This document shows positions 35,692 through 48,028 of a DNA stretch of 64,000 bases, piece by piece; position 1 is the stretch's first letter; every line of letters starts with the position of its first letter. Made by a program: the position numbers and the translations under genes. The notes under the pieces were generated by a model, which had not been told where the DNA came from, made no database searches, and saw only the letters and a list, made by a program, of their open reading frames with translations. The stretch covers positions 26,351,700-26,415,699 of the forward strand of contig CAXIPT010000001.1 in assembly GCA_964030475.1 (NCBI GenBank). Reading direction: 5' to 3'. The DNA is from Tethya wilhelma (Eukaryota; Porifera; Demospongiae; Tethyida; Tethyidae).

Positions 35692-36204
35692 AATTCCGCC
35701 ATACACGATAAGAGAGTACACTTCACTCTTTTGTCACACAGATACTACACACACTAGCTGACAATCCTGTTTCATGAGAACACCACCAGCTAATCCATTT
35801 TGGGAGCCATGATGTGTGGTCTAGAAAGTACTCATTTGGTCAACAACCATCTGTTGAAAACCAGGCACACACACACACACACACACTGTCACTCCTGTGT
35901 GTAACCTTAGGTTGGCATTAGCTCATTGTGGAGTGACAAACACATGTTGAATCCCACAGAGACTGAGACTTGTAGACTAGACACTTATTAAGGTAGCTTC
36001 ACATAACTTCCCGTTGTGTTGCATTGTGCCATGTAAAAATTATTCACGTGCAAAAATGTAGCAACGTATGCAACGTATCAAACACAATAGATGGAACAAT
36101 TTTTGAATGTCTGCATTAACATTGTATTGCTGTGTCGCCAATCAAAGTATTATTTGCGAACGCAGCGTATGTGAACTCGCCTATATTTCACAATCAAGAG
36201 GTTT

Positions 36205-36251
<47 letters not shown>

Positions 36252-39200
36252 TTCTGTCGGTGTTGCAATGTGTTTTCAAGTAAACCACAGTCTAAAAGTA
36301 CCAACACTATAGGGTACGTGATAATTGGTGCCAATTTTCAAGGCTTCACAATAAGACGTCCACACATGCAAGCATATACATACAAATTTATGCAAAAATG
36401 TCCACACTCAGCTGAGGAATGTAGGCGTGTGAGCATGGTAAATTATCACCATCAGGGTTAGGTTACAAGGAGCAGAGGAGCCATGCGTCATTTACGAGAG
36501 AATGCCCAGACTAAACAGAATACCCTGAAAGTCAGCAATCGATGGAAGTGCTGTTAAATTGACATTTCCAAGCTTGCAAACATTGAAGAGTACACCTCCT
36601 TGAAAAGCAACAATTGTTGGGAAACTTTTAGCGAGAAATTTCAACCATACCAACCACCACAGTTTATACACAATATCTCATCACACTGCTATAACCACAA
36701 CATACATGATTCACAAGGAAAAAACCTCAAAATTTAACTTTCAATGAGACAAACGGCTTTGCTTTGCTTTCTGTGATTGTATAGTACTACACACTTCATC
36801 CAGGTATAACCAACAGCCCTTATACATGTAGCACTACATGCAGTATGGTGTCTAGAGCCCGAGACACTGGTATTGCTGCTACACACAAACAACAGTCGAT
36901 TGCCACAATGTAAACCACATGTACAGTAGTGCCAACACAACAGTACTGTTGTTCATTCCTTGTACACTACACACACACTCACAAATGGTCAACTACTCCA
37001 TTATCATAAAACACCATCCACATTTCCCAACTACCTCAGTCACACAAACAACGGCAAGGACAGGAGGAGACTGTGAACAAAACAATGGAACATTTCTCCT
37101 TCCAATAAATTATTTTGGGACACAATCGACTGTTTTACATGCAAAAAGGGTGCTTTTGAAAATTAGTCGATATGAGTTAAAATTGTCTTTGTAAACTTGA
37201 ATTATCAACCATACACATGCTTGCAAACAAGGGCCAATGAACCAGCAACAATATTGACACAGCTAATTTTATTGAAAGGGTCATTAACTAGCGATGATGT
37301 AATGTTTACTCTGGAGGAGATACTGCAACAAATCTACTAGAAAGAAAAACAGTTGTCACAAAAACATTAAGTATTAACTCAGCACTAGTATATAGCCCAT
37401 GGGCTTTTACACAATTCCTCCAGCAATGGAACACCTCAAAATTGACATACACACAATAATCTTCTACTAGTTATTCAGACAACCACATTAACATTATAAC
37501 CACAACACCATTTACAATGTTACTATATAGAATCACTATGCAATTTAATACACACAAGCTCCCACTACATACACACACAACATCACTATGAGAAGTTCAG
37601 TATGAACCAGACCTATATCCATTCTCCCCTTATCAACCAACAACACCAAACACACTTAAACCCTCTCAGACTGGTTCCATTAGCACACCCACCCACCCAC
37701 ACAACCTCTGCTCCCCACAACAACAACAAAGACACAAACTAAGCACACATGTGAAAAGACATTAAATGCCAACTACCATGCATGTAGTTACAGTGCAATA
37801 TTGTATTATCTTTTTAAGAAAATCATTTATTCATTACAATCAGTGCAATTCATTAGACAAATTATTGTCAACTAACTAAGCAAACAAAATGGATATTGCA
37901 AGCAGACACAAAGATAATGCTCCTTGGAAATATTCCTACAGTATGTTGCTATATTATATGTATTGCCATCACCTGGACACAGGTGCCACAATTAGAACAC
38001 GCTACTACACTCAAAGGAGTTCTTATTGTATTACAATGAGTGGTTTTGTGTGTTCCTTTTGTTCAATGTAAACTGAATCATTGTCCTACTACTCTGTGGC
38101 AAGATTATCTCCCATCAACTGTGTCTCCTGTAAGGTTGCTGAATTAAGTTACAGACCAAGTACCAACCCCAGACAGACAGCACTGGTTAGTTAACTTAGA
38201 AGAACCTCAAGAGCAAAGCATTTCTGAAATAGCTCAAACAACATAGTCCAAGCACAGGACATTCCACTGGTCTCAAGGACAGACATGCAGCAGCTAACCC
38301 ATGTACTACAAACATGAGAGCAACCAAAGAAAAACAGCTGCCACTGAAAATCAGTAGGTGCCAAAATTTCGGTCTCCAGACGCAGTAAGAATGTATTCCT
38401 GTATATTTCCTATGGTAAGATGTGTACTAGATTGTCCATAACTTCCTATGGTGACAAGCATCAATCATGTGTGTATGGGCGCAAGTGTCAACTACAAGCA
38501 ACAACAAAGCTTGATTCACACAATTTACATAAGAGAGAATAGGATGCTCCATTAGTTTACAGGATACAGTGATCAGCATCACAAAAGAGCACGATTTCAA
38601 AAGTACCTCCACAAACTCACTGCAAAGCTATCCATTGACATGTTAATATGCTTGTTGTGTATATTGACTATCACATAACATGGCTCCACACCAGCCTACG
38701 ACCCTCATAAGCTCTTGCTTGTACATACGTGCACAAAATAGGAATTCCACCTGCACCATGCCAAGTCTGAAACACCTTATTGCAACGTGTGACCTATACA
38801 GCGACATGTGGTCAACACACACAGTACTACAATACAATAACATGCATGTGCATGTTTATGTGTAGCCTACATAGATACCTCTCACTGTAAACCACATGTG
38901 GTGCAATGTCAAAGGCAGTGACCACTTTATTTTGACTGGGACTCTATTGTCTGGCGTGAACCCAGAGCTGGGAGAAGCCAGTTAGATGAAAGAACACTGT
39001 GGAATGCCATTATAAAAACCTTGCCTCTACCACACACACCCTCCCTCTCTCCAACAGCTGTAAACACCCAAGGAAAAAAGGGCCACAGCTTTTAACATAC
39101 AGAGACAGGGTTTCAGCTTGAGTGAACTGCTGATAACAAGCCAAAGGGGTGGTGAATCAACCAACCATCAGGGCTACAGCAGTGCTGGGAACATGTAGAT

Positions 39201-40482
39201 ACTGGTCTGCACACAGGCTCAACCTTAGGTTCCTGATTCCACCACCAGTACATGTGGACACAACCACATACACACATACAAATCCTCTCACTGAAAGCAG
39301 GGCATGTGGGTTTCATTGAAAGAGCCAGACCATCAGAGTGCACAATTACATTCTTGGTCTAAAAAATCATAAGTCTGCCAGACTACTACTGAGAGAGGCT
39401 TGTACACACAACAGTTCAGCAAATTACTGCACTATGGAATTGGATCCATCATATTATAAGCAAAGTTTTGTGTGTCCGTCCGTGTGTCCGTGTGTTACGG
39501 AGGGTCACCGGAAGTGATGTGACCTGGAACTAAAAGATGCCTTTTCTCTGGACTGTGGAGAATGCAAGCTATGAAAAGCGTGCTTAGACAGCTAGCTTAG
39601 ATAGTGCTAGCCTAGGATAGAATCACAGGCGCTACAAGTAAGGCTAACTTTTTTTGAGATCGCTGACAAGGCTTACCAGTGGCGTATGTATCTGACGAAG
39701 AAGCGTGATAGAGAAGCCAATCTTTCACAAAAGAAGCGTAGCGAGGGGAGAACTTTCGCTTCTAGAAGTCTGCTTCTCTGTCGCTGTACACGAAACACAG
39801 CTAGCCAGATAACGAGTTTCTTCGCCAGCTGATTACAAAAATGGCGGAAGTCGGAAAAGGGTCGTTTGTGACGTCACGTAGTGAGGTAAATTGCTGAGCT
39901 GGCCAAGCAAAGTAGCACTAAGCAGTGCATATACACATGCAGCATTGCTTCCCTTTGAGTTTCCAATTGCTTATGCCAGATTATTGTGTGTTGCTTCAAC
40001 TGCAAAGGTTAATTGTTCTAAGCCAACTGACCATAGAAGAATATTTATGCGCAATAGCTTTGCTCATCAATTTTATCTTACTATTGTTTGTGTCAATGAG
40101 TTATAGTAACTGATCCTATAAACATACACAAACAAGGAGTGGGCGAGCGAAGCGAGCCCCACTCCTTGTATAATTATATGCATGCATTTTGCCAGTTAGC
40201 ATACAATGACAGTGAATATCAAGACACACACAATAATTATAGCAAGTGGAGACAGCACTACACTGCAACACAATGGGGGAATAGTTTACAGGGAATATAT
40301 AGCTAGTGTAGCAATAGAGAGACTGGAAACAATAGGCAGAATTTAGTAAGAAGCAGGGAAGCAAAATCATAACCTATTCTCAACACAAATACACAGAGTG
40401 TGAATGGAAAGTGATTGTGAATTCAATAGTGGGTTTCCTCTAGGCACAGAGCAGCAATCGCTAACACTATGCGCATGCACAC

Positions 40483-40520
<38 letters not shown>

Positions 40521-42324
40521 ACACACACACACACACACAGTGAACACATGGCATCAATTACCCGAGGTGTTCTCACTAACTCAGCAACCCATTCATACCT
40601 AACAAGCACATGTGATGTGTTTAAGAATATTAAACTAAAGCCTTCACAAATACCATTGACCTACTCTCACATGCACTCAGTCAAATTAGGAAAAATCACA
40701 ATTTGCTTGCACTTTTCACCAAAGGATATTGTAACTAGAGATTCTATGCCAGCACTACCATACTGATCATAGTCACTGACAGCATTTCCCATGTGACTTC
40801 GAACACCACCAAAGATGGGAGAATACTACACATTTCAAGTTTGGATTGATGAATAGTACTTCAAGAATGTTATAAGGAATGAAAGTACATTAGCAACAAT
40901 GGAAAGTAGAGCTATTGAAACTGCCAAACGCTACTGTACAGTTGATACACTTTTTTTCTCTTTGCAAACAATAATTCTGTCCAACATTATAAAGATGGGA
41001 ATTTAGGATGGAGAAAAATAAAGTCCATGAGCACCTTGAAGTAGGTAGGGTAGAATAGCCATTACTATAGGCAATTATTCAGTGCCTACCAAATCTGTTC
41101 AAGCAACTATTCCGATCAATTCTAACACTGTATTACACTCACCTGTACAAGGAAAGTCATCTTCTCCCATTGCTCTTCTGTAGTAGCCATCAAAACAAGG
41201 ACACACTGTCACTCCCTCTCCTGTACTGTTACTGTTAGCAGGACATGACTCACACATACTTGAATTGTGTGAGAAGTACTCTCCAGCATCACAACCTAAG
41301 TAATGTACAGTGGAGAAGTTAAATTACCAATGGTATTCATTTATATACACTAACTCACCTACACACATTTGACCATTACTGAAAAAGCCGGGATCACAGG
41401 TACATTGGGTCAGTGAAGTCCATATTCCTCCTTGAGAACACACTGATGTTGGCTGAGTATTGCCACTGTCTTGAACACTAGCATTAGGAACACACTGAGT
41501 TGGGACTTGAAGCAGTGTAGAGTCAATTGGAGCAATAGTTTCAGTACGAAGAGACAAATCAGATGTCTCAGTTGGACAGACATTGTAGAAGACCAGGATT
41601 CGTGAGATCAAAATACATGAAGTCACATCTCGTATCGCTAAGTAGAATGAGGTCTGTTCATCTGTGTCAAAGGTTATTTGCACTGTTTCATTTTGAGTGT
41701 TTTGGCCACTGGCTACAGTTGGAGCAACTGATGTCACTAGCTCATAGTTTGATGTGTCCATAGCTGCAGTAGTGTTCACTAATGATGTCTCAAATTTGTG
41801 TACCTCAAAAAGACGCTGACACTGCAGTGTCTCCTGACAACCTTGTAACTCATACTCCAGCTGTACACTGACTTGTTGGAGCAGAACTCCATCCACAGTC
41901 CGATTAATAAGTTGGGTAATAAGCCAGTTGTTTTGGTTTCCAGCTGTAAACCCACAAACAAATACACTTCCACGGCATTGATTAGATCCTTGTTGAATCC
42001 ACTAGAAGGATTGATTAATTTAAATTACCAGCATACTATGTTATAATTATATGTTTGTTTGTTACTTACCCTTGTGGTGGTCCCAGTAGGGTTGTTGTCA
42101 TCAAGGTCCACTTGTTGCCAAACAGGGTTCTGTTGAGGAGGGAGTAAATTTTCATAGTTGAAAGAGTCCATGAGCACCCTGATGTTGGTAGGGTAGAACT
42201 GTCTGACTATCACTCCAATGTCTGGTAGAGTATCTGTACACAGTTGACTCTCATCTCCTGGAGCTACTCCAGTGATAGCAGCTGCCACTCTTAAAACTAA
42301 TAGACCACCCAGTAACTTGAGCAT
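33392..42324 (-). CDS. Eph-A: Eph-like receptor, ectodomain and membrane segment, no cytoplasmic exon
   Basis: Five minus-strand exons in phase: 42070-42324, 41359-42001, 41143-41295, 33709-33903, 33392-33629. Order of domains: signal peptide (MLKLLGGLLVLRVAAA); ephrin-binding domain (GNQNNWLITQLINRTVDGV ... FYLAIRDVTSCILISRILVF, matching the Eph FYLAFQDVGAC motif); a Cys-rich sushi/EGF-like part (CSQGGIWTSLTQCTCDPGFF; CESCPANSNSTGEGVTVCPC; GYYRRAMGEDDFPCT); one fibronectin type III domain (PPSPPRNIVIESTTNTTITV; SWDPPEDSGDRNDFFYTLVA) where vertebrate Eph receptors have two; and a membrane segment (LGLIVGVVVGIIAIIVLVIL). The exon after the membrane segment is not found. The sequence there runs into (CT)n and the palindrome arm. 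The 7.2-kb intron 3 holds the right arm. Confidence 0.85.
33906..33960. repeat. (GA)n microsatellite abutting the FN3 exon
   Basis: GA repeat forming the polypyrimidine side (on the minus strand) directly before the acceptor of the Eph-A fibronectin exon. Confidence 0.95.
34661..34749. repeat. small foldback element (TAGCC...GGCTA family)
   Basis: Ends TAGCCCCGTGCCCAGGCTCC and GAAGCCTGGAAATGAGGCTA are imperfect inverted repeats, with an internal hairpin GAATATTTCCCTTC / GAAGGAAATATTC. Confidence 0.65.
35600..35689. repeat. (CA)n-(GA)n compound microsatellite
   Basis: CA repeat followed by GA repeat, ending one base before the inner edge of the right palindrome arm (35690). Confidence 0.95.
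35690..38550. repeat. large inverted duplication, right arm (2.86 kb)
   Basis: Reverse complement of 30435-33299, inside intron 3 of Eph-A. It includes (CA)n at about 36208-36249 and ends at AGGATGCTCC, where the left arm meets an undetermined base. Confidence 0.92.
38551..41142. other. remainder of Eph-A intron 3
   Basis: No exon seen. Contents: a repeat-like block at about 39460-39870 (TGTGTGTCCGTCCGTGTGTC; GAAGCGTAGCGAGG), a compact hairpin at about 40130-40172 (ACAAGGAGTGGGC ... CCCCACTCCTTGT), (CA)n at about 40481-40540, and a 40-bp relic of Eph exon 1 at 41022-41062. Confidence 0.55.
40130..40172. repeat. compact hairpin with GAGCGAAGCGAGC loop
   Basis: Arms ACAAGGAGTGGGC and CCCCACTCCTTGT pair almost perfectly around the loop GAGCGAAGCGAGC. 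Looks like a minimal non-autonomous foldback insertion. Confidence 0.6.
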
Positions 42325-42806
42325 TCTGACGCTATATCTGTGTAAAAGATTATGGTTAAATTTTATTTAAGCACAGCTTCAAGCTATACTTGTCAGAGCT
42401 AAAAAAACACGAGAACGCAAAAACTCAAAAAGTGAACATCAAAATTATTTGATGTTGATACCTCAATATCACAGCTGCACTTTGGATTTAGCTTACTTAA
42501 CACCAGTTAGCACTTCCTAAATATCCTATTATCCCACGACACAACTTGTACATAGCCTGCGAAAACACTTTCTCCTTGAAATTCTCCCAATTTTGATATT
42601 GTGACCTCGATTGACAGCAGAAGCTGCATGCGTCTTGAGGTCTTTTGGGTGGGGTCGGCCCTACTAATTTCCTTGTCACGCGGCTGCTCAACTTCCGGCG
42701 TGACAAATCACGTGGCAGGTCGATCAACCAGTACTGCAACATGATCATGATTCAAAAAGACAGCTGAGCTGAAGCTTCCAGTCCACATGTGTTTGTCCTG
42801 ACAATA
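42325..42806. promoter_or_regulatory. shared upstream region of divergent Eph-A and Rab-like genes
   Basis: Only about 480 bp separate the Eph-A start (minus) and the GTPase start (plus), so this must contain both promoters. A more GC-rich stretch at about 42640-42720 (TCACGCGGCTGCTCAACTTC) stands out from the AT-rich surroundings. No TATA box is obvious. Confidence 0.4.
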
Positions 42807-45800
42807 ATGGCTCAACCACAAGGTCGAGGCAGTATAGGAGGTGGCAGGAAGTCTTTCTATGCTGGAACGAAGAGATATGCAATGCGCATGTCGTTCTTAG
42901 GGGAGGCTGGAGCTGGGAAGAGCAGCCTCTTCTACAGGATTAAACACGGAGTAGGTCACACACTATAAAACCTGGATACTAAGTTATGTGCATGTACTTT
43001 CTCAGTAGCATATCATGTTTGCATGCAAAGTGCAGTGCATGGTATCACTCACAGTCACCTACCTATCCTCTCTCACAAGGTATTTAGAGATGATTCTGAT
43101 GCTGATAGAACACAGACGCTGGATCTGGTAAATTCTCGCACTCGATTCTATGAATCACATACCATAGTTCTTAGACCAGACAGGAAGACTAAAATCAATG
43201 TAAGTCACTTAGAGAGATAGTTTTATAAATCTCTACATGGTCTTGGATACTGAATCATGAGTTGGAATGAGTGTGGAGCCTGCCTAGAGACCAGTGTGTG
43301 CACATCTGTCCATTGAGAATTTAGGCTTTTTATCAGTGGTGTAAATCAGTGCCAGAAATGAGTGGAAGTTAGAGTAATTATGGCTTATTGTTTGTGTAGG
43401 CAGTGGATTATCATGTTCTGTTTTGAGTGTGCTGAAACGCTCGTTGCATTCATTATGTACATGTATACCAGGTGTTGGGTGTATTCGACAAAAGCTTCCA
43501 CCGATTAGTAATGAATATGACATGGAATTAGCAAGACTACATCATGTAGAGTCTGTGTAGGTCATTATTGGATTGACTGTACATCAGATACGTAGATGTA
43601 CAGTGAACTATATATGGCTAGAATCATTTGAAGAGCAATACAGTTAATGCATGTTCGTGTTTATGTACCCCACCATGGATGTTAATTTACATGTATTTCT
43701 TTCAGAATGTCTTAAGTAAAACCATACTATTGGTATCATTGCACTGTTTGAATAGTTAAAAGCATTAAGTCTCCCTTCTTTTCATGTGACTCTTCAAAAC
43801 AATGGCCACTTGAGTTTGTTATAATACCTACTCTGGATCATAAGTGGCCATAGTTTATCATAACAATTAACTTTGCTGCATCTTGTGACTTATTGGCTAG
43901 AGAAATAAAGACATAGGGATAAGACCATACTTTTGGGGGGGTAATTTCTTTGACTATTATAGCTGTTTATCAATTCATGGAAATCAAGCTTCACTGTCAG
44001 TAAAGTGTTTGTGTGTCTGTTTGCGTTCACAATGATGGTAACACAACCAGGGAGTCCTTATCATAGCAGTGAAGCATCACACTCTATGTATTGTCCATGC
44101 ATTCATGCATGTGCCTATCTATCTATATACATGTTACCAATTGATGACCATCAATGATATGTCTTGATAGTGAAAGAGTTAGAGAGCAGCTGGTGTTTAG
44201 TGAAACACTTTTTGCTGTATTCACAGTTCTTGCTAGTTGGATGTAAAGTATTTGACCTCCTGCACACTTTGGATATTCATTGTGACTAGGACTGTTGAAT
44301 ATGGTGTGTGATTGTGACATTGTGCTGAATCAGTCACGGTAAATTTGGTGATGAATATATAAGTCTTAGATCAGGAAATCGTTTCATGATTAATTGAAAT
44401 GTCTAATGAGCTAGCCAAGTGTCTACACCATAACAGCCTATAACCATTTGTAAACAAAAACATACTGAGCATGCTCAGGGGGGAAAAAAGCCTCAAGTCC
44501 TTCCTGCAAGTTCCATGGTTTTCAAGAGAGGTGGAGTCTGAGACTGAGACTACCATTAAGCATATTTTAGGTCTTTTTCTTGAGTTGTGATATATGTAAA
44601 TATGAAAGTCAACCTGAAATAGGCACACAAACGGTGGTCTCATTCTCTCTCTGTCCGAGAATGTAGCAATGAGCTATCCTCATTCCAAGGCTCTCTCCCT
44701 GCATATTACACACTGAAAATACATACAATATTCACTGGGAGAGAGCCTGGGAACGAGGCTAACAATGAGCCACGTACTACCTTTCTTTAATGTGTTTGTT
44801 CTCTTCCCTCCTCCAATGTATGCAGTTGACCATCATGGACACTGGCAGCAGAGAGAGATACCAGTCCCTAACAGCACAGTACTACAGACGAACTCACATC
44901 ATTGTACTAATATGCAGTCTAGACAATGAGGACTCTCTCACTCGACTCAGCAAGTGGTACGCAGAGGCTCAGTATTACATCGATGACCCCAAGGTTATTT
45001 TTGCAGTAGTGGCAACAAAATCGGACTTATCAGAAATACAGAGAGAAGTGACTGAAGATATGTTGAAGGACTTTACAGAACATTATAATATTCCTAGCAA
45101 GTACATTTACGAAGTGAGTGCAAAGACTGGCAGTGGAATTAGAGAGATGCTGGGAGAGTTGTGCCAGGCTGTGATTGATGATTGTCTCAGGGGCACCCTG
45201 GATGGAAGAGAAGGTAAGATGTTGGTACGGCAGTACACATTACTGAACACTATTATTATTCGTGGCTACTAATTTTAGTGGATTTAAAGGAGAGCAAATT
45301 TGGTGTGTATTAGTAGTGAATTTTTTTTGATTTCTTATTAAAAGTTAATTTCAGTATGTATTTAATCGCCTTTGTTTGCTAAAATAGTACCTGCAAATAA
45401 TAGTGTTTTAAAGTATGACATCTGTTGATAATTGGTTTATGAGAGTAGTGACCATTACCTAGCTGGTATTGTATTGGGTAAAGGTTGTCTCTAGCTTTCA
45501 TTGGGCTGTAACTATAGTAACGATCTTGTAATTGTAAAGCCCAATTTTCATAACTATTGTATGTTAAAGTAACTTAGCCCACGAATCACTCAGACCATCT
45601 CTGTTCTGTGGTGAGATAACAAGAGCCTGAGAATGTGCCTATAGGGTTTACTAGACTAGCATGGTTAATAGTCCAATCCTAGGTTGGTCCTAACTGAATA
45701 GAAGAGCATCTGAAGCATGTACAGTGGCAATACTACAGTGGCAAACTGATATAGCTGACCTATAAGATCACTGGTGTGCGAGGGAGTGGCCTGGGTACGA

Positions 45801-46101
45801 GGCTATGCGTGAGCAATGTTTGGCTATATCGTGCATGTATAGGCTAACACAATTCTCACTTGATGCTGTTGTGCTTGTCCCAACTCCAGGCTACAATGGC
45901 GGCAGAGAACCCTTCAACACAGAGAAATCATCCTTGTTAGCACCGGGAGGAGCTGGTGATGGTAGTACCATAAACAATGGCTCTGTTCTGGTAGTGCTGC
46001 CTCCAGAGAGAGACTGTGGGGACAGCTGCTGTTGTTGTGGGTGTTTTAATGCGTGTTGCTCTTGTTGTACATGTCGTGGTGGAAAGTGTGTTATCTTATG
46101 A
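42807..46101 (+). CDS. divergent Rab-like small GTPase with Cys-rich CAAX tail
   Basis: Four exons (42807-42950, 43080-43199, 44826-45213, 45890-46101) join in phase to 287 residues. Motifs: P-loop GEAGAGKSSL; a switch I threonine candidate in RTQTLDL; switch II MDTGSRERYQSL in place of the usual DTAGQERF, so the catalytic glutamine is replaced by arginine; TKSD for the base-binding NKxD; and SAKTG. These support guanine-nucleotide binding with weak or no intrinsic hydrolysis (inference). The last exon is a low-complexity linker followed by RDCGDSCCCCGCFNACCSCC, then TCRGGKCVIL. The CVIL end is a CAAX box of the geranylgeranyl type, and the Cys run suggests multiple palmitoylation, so the protein is probably held tightly on a membrane. 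It resembles Rab-family members with altered switch II such as Rab24, but I cannot assign an orthologue. Confidence 0.82.
43200..44825. other. intron 2 of the Rab-like gene
   Basis: Non-coding. A small foldback element (about 44673-44763, ending GAGAGCCTGGGAACGAGGCT) lies near its 3' end. Confidence 0.55.
44673..44763. repeat. small foldback element (AGCCTCGTTCCCAGGCTC family)
   Basis: Ends AGCTATCCTCATTCCAAGGC and GCCTGGGAACGAGGCT with TCTCTCCCTG / CTGGGAGAGAG inner arms. Same family as 34661-34749 and 59623-59844. Confidence 0.65.
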
Positions 46102-46759
46102 TTCACTACCAACCCATAATATTGTATATCTGTTTGTTTGTTTCTTAACTTGCCAGTTAGTGTCTTTTCAACACTTGTGATTTTCATGCTATTACTAAAA
46201 AAATATTGATAAAATTGATTTATTTACTAAAGGTTCCCCTATAACTCTCTTTTACTCACTCATGATTAAGTCATAATCTAGTAAAATTAATGCATAGACA
46301 ATGATAGATATGACATTCAATTTCCCAATAATCGTGTAAATTATTGGTTGCCATGGCATGGCATTAGGTATGTAGCAGGAAACAGAGCTGCAGGAAGATA
46401 AGATCAACTTTCTCTAAAAATTAATCACATGAGATGCAATTGACTCACATGTTATTAGTGACCAATGTTTGAATGTTTTTGCATGTATCTTGTTACGTAC
46501 TTTTTGCTTTGAGACATAGCTATATATCTGGAGTAATTCTCTTCATCTCCAGGAGTTATACCAATTCAATCATGATACCTGTGCATGCGTGAACAATAAT
46601 TTATTTGCTAACCTCAAGAGAATCAACTACACATGTAAATCAATGTTTACCAATAAGAAGTTTTCCAAAAAAAAATATCGTGATTCTGTACATGCTGTGA
46701 ATTGTAAGTAGCTCAAGTGAAGTAAATGTTCATTACTTCTTAATCTGAATAATATTATT
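46102..46759. other. intergenic between Rab-like gene and Eph-B
   Basis: AT-rich, about 660 bp, presumably 3' end of the GTPase gene and promoter of Eph-B. No repeat or exon recognised. Confidence 0.5.
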
Positions 46760-47982
46760 ATGCCAACTCAGTTGACCATGAGATATCTTTTAGTAGCTAT
46801 TGTAGCAAGTTTAAGAGTGGTGACTGCTATTAATGGAGTAGCTCCTGGAGATGAGAATCAACTGTGTACAGAGACTCTACCAGAGAATGGAGTGATAGTC
46901 AGACCATTCTACCCTACCAACATCAAGGTGCTCATGGACTCTTACAACTATGAAAATTTACTCCCTCCTCAGCAGGATCCTGTTTGGCAACAAGTGGACC
47001 TTGATGACAACAACCCTACTGGGGAAACTACAAGTGTAAGCGTTTACAACTAGTAGTGTACCAATGATTAAAGTTGGTTATTTTTAATCCTTTCAGTGGA
47101 TTCAACAAGGATCTAATCAATGTCGTGGAAGGGTGTTTGTGTGTGGGTTTGATGCTGGAACACAAAACAACTGGCTCATTACTCAACTCATCAACAGAAC
47201 TGTGAGTGGAGTTCCTCTCCAACAAGTCAGTGTACAGCTAGAGTATCAGTTACAAGGTTGTGAGGAGACACTGCAGTGTCAGCACCTCTTTGAGGTGCAC
47301 AAATTTGAGACATCATCAGTGGACACAGATGCAGCTAGGGACACAACAAACTATCAGCTAGTGACATCAGTTGCTCCAACTGTAGCCAGTGGCCAAAACA
47401 CTCAAAATGAAACAGTGCAGATTACCTTTGACACAGATGAACAGACCTCATTCTATTTAGCCATACGAGATGTGACTTCATGTATTTTGATCTCACGAAT
47501 CCTTATCTTCTACAATGTCTGTCCGACTGAGACATCTGATTTGTCTCTTCGTACTGAAAGTATTGCTCCAATTGACTCTAAACTACTTCAAGTCCCAACT
47601 CAGTGTGTTCCTAATGCTAGTGTTCAAGGCAGTGGCAGTAATCAGACAACATCAGCATGTTCTCAAGGAGGAATATGGACTTCACTACCTAATCATGAAT
47701 GTACTTGCAATTCTGGTTTTACAGAATTTGACCAAACATGCGTTAGTGAGTTTTAAAAATGTACATATAGACCAGCTTCTATCTTTACTCTTTCTAATAC
47801 ATAAAGGTTGTGATGCTGGAGAGTACTTCTCATTCAATTTCAAGATGTGCAAGTCATGTCCTGCTAACAGTAACAGTACAGAAGAGGGAGTGACAGTGTG
47901 TCCTTGTTTTGATGGCTACTACAGAAGAGCAATGGGAGAAGAAGACCTTCCATGTACAGGTGAGTCTCTTAGTACTTCATGT

Positions 47983-48028
<46 letters not shown>

